Assembly (NCBI RefSeq): GCF_000237925.1
Contig: NW_017386033.1
Coordinates: 868,001-932,000, forward strand
Source of the DNA: Schistosoma mansoni
Taxonomy: Eukaryota > Platyhelminthes > Trematoda > Strigeidida > Schistosomatidae
Length of the DNA: 64,000 nucleotides
Reading direction: 5' to 3'
Numbering within the stretch: the stretch's first letter is position 1; each line of letters starts with the position of its first letter. The notes under the pieces are model-generated. The model was not told where the DNA came from and searched no databases. It saw only the letters and a list, made by a program, of their open reading frames with translations. Below are positions 9,134 to 20,217 of the stretch, piece by piece. The position numbers and the translations under genes are program-made.

Positions 9134-12100
9134 AACTCCGCCTGTAGCTCCTCTGGGGGTTGCTGCCGGTCCCAAGCCCGGGTAAAGGAGGAGGGTTGGG
9201 CATGGGGTTAGCGACCCCATCCCGTAGAAAATCAACTCGCTAAAAAAACGCTAACCAGAAAAAATCATTCAAACCATTTAAACTCTGCCCTGGGAGTAGA
9301 AGGAATAATTATGACGTCTCATGATGAAAGCCGAGTTCATTCGGAAGTCATGAAGCCGATGCACCTTCTTACAACCAGAGCAACAATTCTTATAGGTGCA
9401 TGGAATGTCCGGACAATGTAGGAGACCGGAAGAGTCTTCCAAATTGCTGCAGAAATGAGAAAATACAACCTGGAGGTGCTTGGAATCAGTGAAACGCATT
9501 GGACGCAGGTTGGACAACAACGACTGTCTTCAGGAGAACTTCTGTTATACTCCGGTCATGAAGAAGAAAATGCCCCACATACACAAGGAGTTGCATTGAT
9601 GCTGTCCAGAAAAGCACAAAATGCACTTATAGGATGGGAATCTCATGGACCAAGGATCATCAAAGCCTCCTTCAAAACAAAGAGAGAGGGCATTACAATG
9701 AACGTCATCCAATGCTATGCGCCGACCAACGACTACGATGAAGACGCTAAAGACCAATTCTACGATAGGCTGCAGTCGATCTTCGAGAAGTGCCCAACCA
9801 AGGACCTGACCATTCTGATGGGAGATCTCAATGCCAAGGTTGGAAAGGACAACACTGGATATGAAGACGTCATGGGACAACATGGACTGGGAGAAAGGAA
9901 CGAAAATGGTGAGAGATTTGTAAACCTATGTGCCTTCAATAAACTGGTCATAGGTGGCACCACATTTCCACACAAAAACATATACAAAGCCACTTGGATT
10001 TCACCGGATCACACTACACAGAATCAAATCGACCATATCTGCATCAACAAAAAGTTCAGGAGGACGATGGAGGATGTGAGAACCAGAAGAGGAGCTGATA
10101 TAGCATCCGATCATCATTTGCTGGTCGCCAAGATGAAACTAAAACTCAAGAAGCACTGGACAACGGTGCGGACAACATCACAAAAGTTTAATACGGCCTA
10201 TCTTCGAGATGCTGACAAACTCAACAAATTCAACATAGCCCTCAGCAACAGGTTCCAGGCCTTTCATGATCTACTCAATGAAGAGGGAACTACCATGGAG
10301 AGCAACTGGAAAGGTATCAAAGAGGCAATCATTTCAACATGTCAGGAGGTTCTGGGCCAAAAGAAGCACCATCACAGGGAATGGATCACTGTTGGTACAC
10401 TGGATAAAATTGAAGAAAGAAGGAACAAGAAGGCAGCAATCAATATCAGCCGAACAAGAGCGGAAAAAGCCAAGGCACAAGCCGAATACACAGAGGCAAA
10501 CAAGCAAGTGAAGAGGAGCATCAGAACCGACAAACGTAAATATGTGGAAGATTTAGCGATGACAGCGGAAAAGGCTGCAAGAGAGGGAAACATGAGACAA
10601 CTGTATGATACAACCAAGAAACTTGCTGGAGATTACCGTAAACCAGAAAGACCAGTGAAAAGCAAGGAAGGCAAAGTAATCACCGACATTGAAGAACAAC
10701 GAAACAGGTGGGTAGAACACTTCAAAGAACTCTTAAATCGACCAGCTCCACTGAACCCACCCAACATCGAAGCAGCACCCACAGACCTCCCAATCGATGT
10801 TGGCCCACCAACAATTGAAGAGATCAGCATGGCCATTAGACAAATCAAGATCGGCAAAGCAGCGGGACCAGACAACATCCCGGCAGAGGCACTGAAAGCA
10901 AATGTAGCAGCAACTGCCAAGATACTACACATCCTCTTCAGTAAGATTTGGAACGAAGAACAAGTACCAACAGACTGGAAAAAAGGACTTCTGATCAAAG
11001 TACCAAAGAAAGGTGATCTTAGCAAGTGCGACAACTACAGGGGCATCACTCTTCTCTCAATACAAGGAAAAGTCTTCAACAGAGTATTGTTAAACAGGAT
11101 GAAGGATTCCGTGGACGCCCAACTTCGAGATCAGCAGGCTGGATTTCGTAAGGATAGATCGTGCACAGACCAAATCGCAACTCTACGTATCATTGTGGAA
11201 CAATCAATCGAATGGAATTCATCACTCTACATCAACTTCATCGACTACGAGAAGGCATTTGATAGCGTGGACAGGACAACACTATGGAGGCTTCTTCGAC
11301 ACTACGGCGTGCCTCAAAAGATAGTCAATATCATACGGAACTCCTATGATGGACTAAACTGCCAAATCGTCCACGGAGGACAACTCACCGACTCGTTTGA
11401 AGTAAAGACTGGTGTAAGGCAAGGTTGCCTACTCTCACCGTTTCTCTTTCTCCTGGTAATAGACTGGATCATGAAGACGTCAACGACTGGAGGAAAGCAC
11501 GGGATACAGTGGACAGGCAGGATGCAACTTGACGATCTAGACTTCGCGGATGATCTGGCTCTTCTATCACAAACGCAACAACAAATGCAGGAGAAAACGA
11601 CCAGTGTAGCAGCAGCCTCAGCAGCAGTAGGTCTCAATATAAACAAAGGGAAAAGCAAGACTCTCCGATACAATACAATATGCACCAATCCAATTACACT
11701 TAACGGAGAAGCTTTGGAGGATGTGGAAATCTTTACATATCTGGGCAGCATCATTGATGAACACGGTGGATCAGATGCAGATGTGAGGGCGAGGATCGGC
11801 AAAGCAAGAGCAGCATACTTACAACTGAAAAACATCTGGAGCTCAAAACAATTGTCAACCAACACCAAGGTTAGAATTTTCAATACAAATGTCAAGACAG
11901 TTCTATTGTATGGGGCGGAGACGTGGAGAACTACGAAAGCCATTATCCAGAAGATACAAGTGTTTATTAACAGTTGTCTACGCAAGATACTTCGGATCCG
12001 ATGGCCAGACACTATCAGCAACAAGTTACTGTGGGAGACAACAAACCAGATTCCAGCGGAGGAAGAAATCAGGAGGAGGCGCTGGAAGTGGATAGGGCAC

Positions 12101-12339
12101 ACTTTGAGGAAATCACCCGATTGCGTCACAAGACAAGCCCTCACATGGAATCCTGAAGGTCAAAGGAGAAGAGGAAGACCAAAGAACACATTACGCCGAG
12201 AAATAGAGACAGACATGAGAAGAATGAACAAGAACTGGATACAACTAGAAAAGAAGGCCCAGGACAGAGTGGGTTGGAGAATGCTGGTCGGCGGCCTATG
12301 CTCCATTGGGAGTAACAGGCGAAAGTAAGTAAGTAAGTA
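9134..12339 (+). mobile_element. Near-complete RTE (SR2-like) retrotransposon
   Basis: A 3.2-kb non-LTR element. The 5' end (AACTCCGCCTGTAGCTC) recurs at the 5' ends of the copies ending at 23408 and 33280 and starting at 61066, which fixes the border. The 3' end is a short (AAGT)n run that contains the stop codon, the simple-repeat tail typical of RTE elements. It carries one long ORF with an APE-type endonuclease followed by reverse transcriptase. The 5' 300 bp contains stops and at least one frameshift relative to the 20218-23408 copy. It interrupts or abuts a Penelope RT gene. No clear target-site duplication was found. Confidence 0.9.
9455..12328 (+). CDS. RTE endonuclease-reverse transcriptase polyprotein
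   Basis: A 957-residue open frame. The APE endonuclease shows SETHW (about residue 12, catalytic Glu), GDLNAKVG (123-130), ATWISPD (179-185), NQIDHI (190-195) and SDHHLL (218-223). The reverse transcriptase shows [14 protein letters not shown] (about 468), [22 protein letters not shown] (motif A, about 595), [13 protein letters not shown] (motif B) and DFADDLALL (catalytic FADD, about 697). A C-terminal [12 protein letters not shown]...RRRGRPK block follows. The ATG at 9455 is downstream of the first endonuclease strand: in the same frame the WNVRTM motif (catalytic Asn) lies just upstream but is cut off by a TAG at 9419-9421, where other copies read TTG or TGG. As written, the protein lacks that Asn, so endonuclease activity is doubtful while the RT looks intact. 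Confidence 0.88.
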   Translation: MRKYNLEVLGISETHWTQVGQQRLSSGELLLYSGHEEENAPHTQGVALMLSRKAQNALIGWESHGPRIIKASFKTKREGITMNVIQCYAPTNDYDEDAKDQFYDRLQSIFEKCPTKDLTILMGDLNAKVGKDNTGYEDVMGQHGLGERNENGERFVNLCAFNKLVIGGTTFPHKNIYKATWISPDHTTQNQIDHICINKKFRRTMEDVRTRRGADIASDHHLLVAKMKLKLKKHWTTVRTTSQKFNTAYLRDADKLNKFNIALSNRFQAFHDLLNEEGTTMESNWKGIKEAIISTCQEVLGQKKHHHREWITVGTLDKIEERRNKKAAINISRTRAEKAKAQAEYTEANKQVKRSIRTDKRKYVEDLAMTAEKAAREGNMRQLYDTTKKLAGDYRKPERPVKSKEGKVITDIEEQRNRWVEHFKELLNRPAPLNPPNIEAAPTDLPIDVGPPTIEEISMAIRQIKIGKAAGPDNIPAEALKANVAATAKILHILFSKIWNEEQVPTDWKKGLLIKVPKKGDLSKCDNYRGITLLSIQGKVFNRVLLNRMKDSVDAQLRDQQAGFRKDRSCTDQIATLRIIVEQSIEWNSSLYINFIDYEKAFDSVDRTTLWRLLRHYGVPQKIVNIIRNSYDGLNCQIVHGGQLTDSFEVKTGVRQGCLLSPFLFLLVIDWIMKTSTTGGKHGIQWTGRMQLDDLDFADDLALLSQTQQQMQEKTTSVAAASAAVGLNINKGKSKTLRYNTICTNPITLNGEALEDVEIFTYLGSIIDEHGGSDADVRARIGKARAAYLQLKNIWSSKQLSTNTKVRIFNTNVKTVLLYGAETWRTTKAIIQKIQVFINSCLRKILRIRWPDTISNKLLWETTNQIPAEEEIRRRRWKWIGHTLRKSPDCVTRQALTWNPEGQRRRGRPKNTLRREIETDMRRMNKNWIQLEKKAQDRVGWRMLVGGLCSIGSNRRK

Positions 12340-12804
12340 CTCATATTACCTTTATATATTTTTTTATCTATTCACCACAAATTCTTGGCTAAAATGATAT
12401 GAAATGTCTTAAGCTAAACATTAGAATACTCATTTTGTGGACAATATCGAATTCACTGACTCTAAAAAAGGATTATGCTTTGTAAGGACTATTTTTAAGA
12501 TTGTTAAAACTATATATTAAAGGTTAAATAAAGTAAATACTTTTAGGCATAGATTTTTTAAGCTGAACATTTTTTAGATTTCGACACCATACTTTTACAG
12601 TGAAGTATTTATTAAATGATGTTTTTCTTTTTACTTCCGTTTACTAGTTTAAATATTACATAGATGTTCAACTATTACTTGAGTTATGATAGTTTATTTC
12701 TTGAACCTAGTTGGCTTTAATTAAAGATAGATTTCATGCGTTGGTAGTAGAAAGTGATTGAAATTGAATGTTTGATATCGTTTCTGTTAGTCTGAATGTA
12801 ATAG
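12340..12804. other. Unassigned AT-rich sequence
   Basis: Nothing recognised. The Penelope frame broken at 9133 does not resume here. Confidence 0.5.
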
Positions 12805-12926
12805 TTGCTCGTTGAAATCATGAAGCGATCTAAGTTAGACCACCATTGAAAACGTGAAAGCACTGGACGGCTGTTTCGTTCTAATACTGGACTTCTCCGC
12901 AGTACACATCGACGATCCTGTACGTG
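12805..12926 (-). mobile_element. Hammerhead-SINE relic
   Basis: The reverse complement reads GATCGTCGATGTGTACTG, CGGAGAAGTCCAGTATTAGAA, CGAAACAGCCGTCCAGTGC, then TTTTCAATGGTGGTCTAACTT. This is the same body as the copy at 17060-17200. The CGAAAC box is intact; the CTGAGGAG box has become CTGCGGAG. Confidence 0.65.
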
Positions 12927-13785
12927 ATAGTAGAAACCAAGACGTTTGATCTGAAATTAAATTGGTTCATGACTTCAATGAAATTCAACAATCTTCACAA
13001 TCCCATATTGTAATAGTTTCTTTTAAACCAATTTATCAACAAATAAAAATAATGGTAAACGTTATGCAGAATAAAACAAATTTACTTTAAATTTATTTTT
13101 ATCTGCACAGCTATACTGTTTAAAAATGTTAGTAAAGTGAAATAATTCAATAATATAGTAGTACCAAAAGACAAACTAAGGACGTGGATCTGTCTCATTC
13201 ATGATCATGTCAGTGCATACAAAAATAGTACAATTTATCAGTTACAATTCATACAGCAACGTAATCAATAAGTTAACTTTGAAATATTAGTTCTGTTTCA
13301 AAAACCAGCTTTACCAAAAAACTGATAATGTTGACCTGAACTTAACACCAACTCTTGTTTTGATGGATTGACTCAAACAGAAACAATTTATTATCATAAT
13401 CAAGAAAACTGTAAAATATTAGAAATATTTATGTGATATACTTATTGCTTGTAGCCTCATTGAAACTTTATAAATCCAAAACAGTTCATATAAACGTTGA
13501 ACTTCTGAGAAAATATTCAACATGATAACCGGTTTCACATTTAAGAGAAATGGTGTTAAAATTAAGGAAATATTCACAGAAAGCATACTATCACTATACA
13601 ATATCTTAAACAGAATAACTATCAGAACTATCATCTCATTAGTTGTAAGCGATAAATTTATACTTAATATATAAACTGAAATACAAGATACCTGTTACTA
13701 ACAAAAGCTTTCAGAATAAGTTTAACATTCTATTCAATGAATTGTTGGTGCTTTAACATTGCTCAAATAATTTTTCTGAACTGAC
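12927..13785. other. Unassigned AT-rich sequence
   Basis: No supported gene. The minus-strand frame 13419-13634 is hydrophobic but has no motif and no splice context. Confidence 0.45.
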
Positions 13786-13876
13786 TACCTTGTGATGTTG
13801 GTTTGTTCTCTGAGCTGGATGGTTTGGTCGTGGAGCTTTCATCGTCCTTCTGAACGACATCATCAGCACAAACTTC
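13786..13876 (-). mobile_element. Penelope-associated 3' fragment
   Basis: The reverse complement (GGAAGTTTGTGCTGATGATG, then TCGTTCAGAAGGACGATGAA, ACCAAACCATC, CAGAGAACAAACC) matches 24228-24312, just downstream of the Penelope endonuclease. It is therefore read as a detached 3' piece of the same Penelope family. Confidence 0.65.
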
Positions 13877-16299
13877 CTTGTATTTTGATATATTACGGCA
13901 CTTCAATAAAATCACCAAAACATTGATTTCTATACATCGCATGCATAAAAAGCTTTTTTTTAGGATAAAACAACATACTGTGATTCCTTCACAACTGTGT
14001 TATACACTTGAGTATTATACCGCTGAAGGCTAAGATAAGTACTTCTTAACAACAAATAGCATGGACTTTTAATATATTTAATAATGTAAATGGCATCTAT
14101 GATGAATCTGTTTATCAAACTTGAACTGTCAAGTTAATCCATACACGCAATTTTTTTTATCACTGCTAGCCAAAATATTTCGTCAAGACGTTAAATGGCT
14201 AAACATATAAACTTGAAGTAATAAATACTGATTTATATGAATTTAAAACAATCTAGACCTTCTCTCTTTCAAGGTATTGAAGTAATCTATGGTCAAAACG
14301 TTTACAGTGTGAATTCTCCAGATAAATGATGTTCAAAATATTGTAATCGTTAATAGAATTTATAGGCGTTTAGTAGATTATACTCATCTCTTTAAGTTAC
14401 TTTATTATTACTGAATAATTTATATAAAAATTTCAATTACTAACCTTCTTATTACAATGACAAGTTCCCTTTTTGATTTTATCATATTTTTCAAATATTT
14501 CTGAAAATTTATCACAACATTTATAGTTCCTTTCAAAACATCTTATTCTTTAGTTACAGCCTTTATAGGATTTTCCATATTTAATCATTATAGTAGTTAT
14601 TTTAATTAGCTATTTATGAGGTCGAACGGAGTTTGAAAATGGTCATTATATTTTTTTGATTGTCATAGTGTGCTTTATTGTAAGTTGAAAAGGTTTTTAA
14701 ACCATAGATTGATGTGTTTGCTTAGTATAAATATTAATCAGTAAATAACATTAGACTTAATATTGATAAGTCAAATTGTCAAATCAATCTCACTTTATCA
14801 TCAAACCTTATAATATATTAAACAAAAGAAATTTGAAGCCGTCACACACATAATATACAAGAATTGACAAACTCTCATAAAAGATCTATTAAAAACAGCA
14901 CCCTTTTAGAAGCTAAAGAAAGACAGAATTATGTAAGTCTCTTAGCTTCCTGCATACTTTTAATAGATTTGCTAATGCAATACAACTATGTAACTGAGAA
15001 GTTATTCATTACATATGGTGCTAGACCTATCATTTGAAAATATCATATTTGTATTAATATTTTTGACAAAACCAGAAATATATGGCTTTCTTTAATAGGT
15101 AATTTTCATTTTTTTCACCGTGACTATTTTACTGTGATAGTTATCTATGTATATATGAGCTTAGACAATGGAATCCACTTGCTTTGAAAAAGAACGAGTG
15201 ATTAATCAGTCAACTACTTCTTAGTATAGCAATATACCATAGTGAAATAACTGACAGGCTCCAAAAGAAAAATTTGGTTTTAATCATTTTAATCGATCTT
15301 ACATGAATAACATAACCAAGAGCTGTTTTTTCTATACTTATTTTAATTATTTGACTCTTTCAAATGAATTCATCAAAATACTGTAGTCAATTTAGTTATT
15401 TCTTAAGTCGATCAAAAATCATGAGTTACATCGAAGAAGCACTTTTCTGCAATCTTTTTTTTATGAAGCGTTTTTACCATATATTTTCATCATTCAAATA
15501 TCAATAAATGATACTTATTTCATTATCTTAAGACATCACTATATATGCCTAAGCATCACATTTGATCAAATAATAATAATGATGAAATAAGTTAAGCATA
15601 TGATAAGTGATACTTGTCAATAAATTAAGCTTTAATAATGACAAGACTTGTTTAGATAAAAATGTATTCAATAAATTTATAAAATAATGTCGTGAATTTC
15701 CAGTCAACTAATTAAATCCAACATTTTCTGGAATGAATAACTCTGTAATTGTATCATGTGAATATACTAAAAACAATTTTGAATAGATTAGATAATGTTT
15801 TTTAAATCGTAGTTTGATATTTGTAAATGAATTCAAAATGAAGCCTAACTGTTTAAGGTCAAATGTAGAGAAATGTTAAAATTTATTTTATATTACTGTG
15901 TGATATTTTAATATTTTGCATAACCAAACAAAATGAACTGCTGATTACCACTTGATATGTTACGCAATCGTTTCAATTCATGATTTGGATATAACATAAA
16001 TAAATATTTTATTAGTGGCTGGATTTTAGTCTGATTCTTATGTCTAATCGTTTGGGTTGTAACTTGACAAAACTGCAGCGTGAGTGGGACGAAAGAAATA
16101 CCGTTGTTCAAAAAATCATTATATACGTTAGGGAAATTTATCCGTTCAGACTGATTTGAAAGTCATTATTACCAACTTTAACTTCTCTAATACTTCCATC
16201 ACACATTAATGCTTGCAAACGTTCCCTAAATTTTTTGTCAAACTACATTCAAGTTGTAAAATAATTTATATCAATATTCATCGAGATTAGAACAAACAG
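13877..16299. other. Long unassigned AT-rich stretch
   Basis: No gene, RNA or repeat recognised in about 2.4 kb. The minus-strand frame at 15908-16111 has no motif. This stretch could be 5' intron of the K2P channel gene, whose upstream exons I could not find. Confidence 0.45.
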
Positions 16300-16460
16300 C
16301 TTGACAAAAATTGAGCGCTGAGTATAGAGTAGTCATTATATGTGAAATAATCTCAGCGATTGAAATTTAAATAATCCCAACGTTTTGTCCACCAACATAG
16401 TCCGGACTTCTTCAGGGTAATGATCAAAATCAAAATCATCTTTCAAGTTGTCGTGATCGC
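16300..16460 (-). mobile_element. Penelope pseudo-LTR fragment with hammerhead
   Basis: The reverse complement reads CCTGAAGAAGTCC, a 13-nt loop beginning GGACTATG, GGACAAAACGTTGGGATT, then TTTAAATTTCAATCGCTGAG. The arrangement CTGANGA - stem II - (G)AAACGTTGG is the usual hammerhead signature of Penelope pseudo-LTRs in animals. Assignment to Penelope rests on that motif; no coding part adjoins it. Confidence 0.5.
16386..16428 (-). ncRNA. Hammerhead-like ribozyme motif
   Basis: Core boxes CTGAAGA and AAAAC flank a GTCC/GGAC stem II with a 13-nt loop. The canonical GAAAC has an A in place of its first G, so activity is uncertain. Confidence 0.45.
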
Positions 16461-17059
16461 TCATTCTCAATCTGAAAAGATGGATTTAGGAGAAACTTTC
16501 CCAAATCCACTGCTACATCTTAATCTAATGGTTTATTTGCTGATAGATAAAACTGTTGTATTCCCACAATTCATATATCATGTCTAGCATTTTTGAAATG
16601 AGCCTTTTCTTCATTATCGACAATGTGCTTAGGTAGTTATCTTTTAAATAGTTTCTTTAATTATTGATCTTAGAACTGAACTCTAATTAGTCATACTTTT
16701 GCGCCTTTTGGCTTTCATATAACGTATGGAAATGATTGCTATCAATAATGCCAATCGGAGTCTAAATAAATCTTTCAAGAAGAGCATCAGTCGTCTCTTA
16801 AAAACGATGGTTGATGTCGATAAGTTCTCCGTGCACGGGTCGTTGAATCATTATTAAAGGTCACTAGTTTGGACAATTTCTCCCCTGCTTAAAGTTTGAG
16901 CTTTCTGTGAATAAACGATCTTCTGAGAATAACTGAAACAAACATTCACCTTTATCTACGGCTGGAGCGTCAAAAGAGTGACTTAAGTACACTTTACATC
17001 AACTTAGCCTAACGAATTGACCATTACGTTTACATGTCGCAATTACTACTCTGAAAGAT
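16461..17059. other. Unassigned sequence
   Basis: Nothing recognised between the Penelope fragment and the SINE relic. Confidence 0.4.
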
Positions 17060-17200
17060 GATCAAGCGTTCGGGAATCTCAAGTCTCTAGTGTTGGATCG
17101 TTGATTCGCACTGTTGAAGTCTCATAATAAGACGAAATGGCTGTTCAGTGATTTCAGGTTTTCAATTGTGGTCTAGCATTGATCTGTTCAAGATTCTAAA
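17060..17200 (+). mobile_element. Hammerhead-SINE relic
   Basis: Order seen: TTCGGGAATCTC (B-box flank), GTGTTGGATCGTTGATTCGC, CTGTTGAAGTCTCATAATAA, GACGAAATGG, CTGTTCAGTG, TTTCAGGTTTTCAATTGTGG. This matches the body of the 12805-12926 copy. Stem II (GTCT...AGAC) and the CGAAA box are kept; CTGAGGA has become CTGTTGA. Confidence 0.65.
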
Positions 17201-17886
17201 ACTCATTAAACTTTCAATCACACTTTTCACGAATCATCAACTTCTAGAAAACTTTGAACCATGTCTGTAAAATGGGGTGCATTCTGTAATTATTTCTGAA
17301 ATATAATCTTTTTATTTACATAAATCAAAAGGTGTTTACATTATGGTGGGGGGAAACAATTCGTAAATGATTTTACTGTGAAGTATATATTATATCTGAG
17401 TACTTGCTTATCATTATCCGATGTCTATTTATAATAATTAGTTTATTTCCATATATCACTTAATTTGGTTTACTCAGGTGACTGTTTTATTTTGCTAGAT
17501 CTTTTTGCTTTCAACTATTAGTTTTCACGTTTTTACTCTTATTTCTTTCGTATGATATTTAGCGCCATAAGAAGTAGGAAGAATTCTTCAGCATCTTAAG
17601 CTTAACATTTTTCTACACAGTCACATTATTGAGATATCACGTATAGTGATCATAAAATTTTACTTCACCTTTACCGATTTTGTTTATCCGCTTAGTTAAT
17701 TCGTCTTTCATATCATTTACTTAAAGAAACTAATTCCAACTCTGAAATGCCTTAAAGGAATGTGAAACTAATTAGGTCAAGTAAAATAATGTTCACTTAT
17801 GTCTTATTTTGCTAGTTTCGTAAAAATGAACATTTATATGGTATTACTGTCAGTATAAATGCTTGATTTTTGAATAACTTTTCTAG
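17201..17886. other. Intron-like sequence upstream of K2P exon
   Basis: No gene seen. It ends in a pyrimidine-rich acceptor (TTTTCTAG) at 17886. Confidence 0.5.
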
Positions 17887-18286
17887 GTTATGGAACAATC
17901 AGTCCAGTTACTATATACGGTAAAGCTTTTTGTATATTTCTGGTTACTGTTGGAATTCCGATGAATGTGATCCTGGTTTCTGTATTAGCTTCTTTGTGCA
18001 TGCCCGTTATTCGCAAATCACGAAATGCCCTAGTTAATTTTTATTCTTATTCAAGCGATCATGGTACACATCATAACAAACATAATAAAAATTCGAAACA
18101 TTCAAATTTCAATTTTTTCAACGAACGTAGAAAATTTATGGAAGATGCTAATCTACGACTAAATAATGAAAATCATCATAGAGTTTCAAAATTATTTTTC
18201 AAGCTTAAATCTCTTTTCGGACGACACATTAATGCTCCAGATAAACGATGTGAATCAAGTGTACTTCATAGATCATTATCCGACAG
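17887..18286 (+). CDS. K2P potassium channel, exon with pore 1 and M2
   Basis: A 400-nt internal exon between acceptor TTCTAG and donor CAG|GTTAGT. The first two bases complete a Gly codon, giving the pore-1 selectivity filter GYGTISPVT. Membrane segment M2 follows (GKAFCIFLVTVGIPMNVILVS), the classic K2P signature. After M2 the protein enters a cytoplasmic loop rich in His, Asn and Lys. The exon ends two bases into a codon and the next exon at 25360 supplies the third. K2P channels carry background K+ current as dimers, each subunit with four helices and two pore loops. Exons for the N-terminus, M1 and the first pore helix must lie upstream and were not located. The next intron is 7.1 kb and full of retroelements. 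Confidence 0.85.
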
Positions 18287-18662
18287 GTTAGTTTGCTGTT
18301 TTGCTGACCAATTAGATTTTTATATATTAAACAAATTGTTTAAAATATATATTCTCGCATATTAAAGCACATGGTTTCCAATCGCTATCTGAATAATACC
18401 AATTTTCAATTTGATCTGTGAAAATTCATCTATGCAAACCTCCTATAACGACGTATGTGTGCGCTCGAGTCCAGAAATGTTAATTAAATATGTGAATGCT
18501 GGAAATAAGATTCAAATACAAAATGAAACTTTCATAAAGAATTCTATAACTACTTAAATATATACTAGTAAATACCGAAAACGATTTCGAAAAAGGTTTA
18601 AAATAACAGTTCATTCTTATTCATTATTAAGAGATATTCGTTTCAACGTATCCAAGATAGGT
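18287..18662. other. Start of 7-kb K2P intron
   Basis: Intron sequence with no recognised repeat until the solo LTR at 18663. Confidence 0.5.
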
Positions 18663-19118
18663 TGTGGCCCTAAATCTGACTCTAAATTGGATCGCATGAA
18701 TGATTGCTAGCAAAATACATATCTCGCCAATTCTCGTATACAATCACCGACAGGAATCGCGTTGGTGAATGACAGAACTAAATAAGTCAAATACGAGAAT
18801 GGATTTTTGAATACGTAACTTTTGTATAACCGTTGATTGGATAACGAAGCAAAACAAAATGACGCGCAACGGAGAAGGAGAGTGAGTCAACTCAGTTTAG
18901 CCAAGCCTGAATCGATGTTAATAGTCGAACAAAAATAAGTTACAGATATGTGATGAGCGGGATAAAAAGCGTACACACATACACTCATATAAAAAACAGT
19001 GAAGGTTGATAAGCGAACAATTAACAAGTTCAAAATGTGACTCAAGTAGAATGAATAAACTGGTCTGTCCGAAAGCTAGAATAAGCCGTGTGGACTTAAC
19101 ATAACAATCGACACCACA
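18663..19118 (+). mobile_element. Solo LTR, K2P intron
   Basis: 456 bp starting TGTGGCC and ending CCACA, with inverted TG...CA termini. It is flanked by AGGT before and AGGC after, an imperfect 4-bp target duplication. Its 3' 240 bp (about 18880-19118) aligns with 26690-26926, so both belong to one LTR family with different 5' parts. No internal retroviral-type coding region adjoins it. Confidence 0.65.
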
Positions 19119-19139
19119 AGGCACTACTAAGTACTATTC

Positions 19140-20217
19140 TTTAAAAAAGTTGCACTTGCAACAAGAAATAAGGCAAACTATGGTACCACTAACTCAACGG
19201 ATGAAGGGCAACAACCAACTGACATCATAAGAACAAAACGCCTTGAAGAAACTCAGAACTAGAAAAGATATTGTCATTGTTCCAGCGGACAAAGGGCGCA
19301 CCACAGTGATTACGGATGAAGAAGAATACATCAAGAAAACCGAGGTACTACTCGAGGATAGAAGCATATACAAACTGATAGACATAAATCCAGTCAAAAA
19401 GTTAGACAATCAAATTTCAAAGACTTTAAATAAGCTCGTCAAAGCAGGAGAAATAATAGAGCAAGATCAATGGAGAATGAAATCCAATGGACCTCGATTC
19501 TACGGCCGGCCGAAAATACACAAACCAAACATCCCACTGCTTCTAACTGTAGCACTACCCGGAACGCCAACGTACAATTTGTCAAGAGAAATTTCACGAA
19601 TATCGAAACATTTAGTTGGTTTGTCGAACCAATCCATCAAATCCGCCACACAATTTCTTGATCAGATTAAGAAAATTCGAATCAGCGACGAGCTGATGAT
19701 ATCCTTTGATGTTATGGCGCTATTCATTTCGGTTGAACAAAGCTTAGCAGAAGAAACTCTATCTTTGCTTCTCACCATCGACGGAAATCTCGCAAAGTAC
19801 ACAAAGCTTCAAAGTCAAAGTCTACTAGAACTCATAGATTTATGCCTAACGATACATTTTCAATTCAACAACAAAATCTACGAACAAACAAAAGGAATCA
19901 CCATTATCGGGACTTGTCGCAGAAGCAGTGATGCGGAGACTAGAAACCGCGATCTTACCAGTGGTCAAGCCAAAAATTTGGATTCGTTATGTAGACGATA
20001 CATTCGTCATCGTCAAAAAGGATGAACTAGAAAACAGCTACAGGCCGATCAACTACGTCTTCAATGACACCATGTTCACAGCGGAACAGGATTCAAACGA
20101 CAATCTATCATTCTTGGATATTTTAATCACCAGAACCGAAACAGGTAAACTGGAGATTCAAGTATACAGAAAGCCAACCCACACTGATCAAATTCTTAAT
20201 TACAATAGCAACAACCC
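19140..20217 (+). mobile_element. Penelope-like element, 5' part (RT)
   Basis: The frame 19243-20025 reads LKKLRTRKDIVIVPADKGRT, TVI, then RFYGRPKIHKPNIP, GTPTYNLSR and MISFDVMALF (motif A). It then shifts at about 19905-19930, where the usual MGSP motif has been lost in a small deletion. The second frame (from 19928) continues RLETAILP, WIRYVDDTFVIVKK (motif C, catalytic DD), LSFLDILITRTE and VYRKPTHTDQ, ending NYNSNNP at 20217. These are all Penelope RT hallmarks. The element is split here by an RTE insertion and resumes at 23409. An upstream stop and the frameshift make it non-functional. Confidence 0.88.

Noticed and set aside
11344-12144. 266-codon minus-strand open frame
   Set aside because: It is antisense to the intact RTE reverse transcriptase; other antisense frames there have the same cause.
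17961-18365. Independent 134-codon gene
   Set aside because: Its start is inside K2P segment M2 and its end is past a good splice donor. It is an exon, not a gene.
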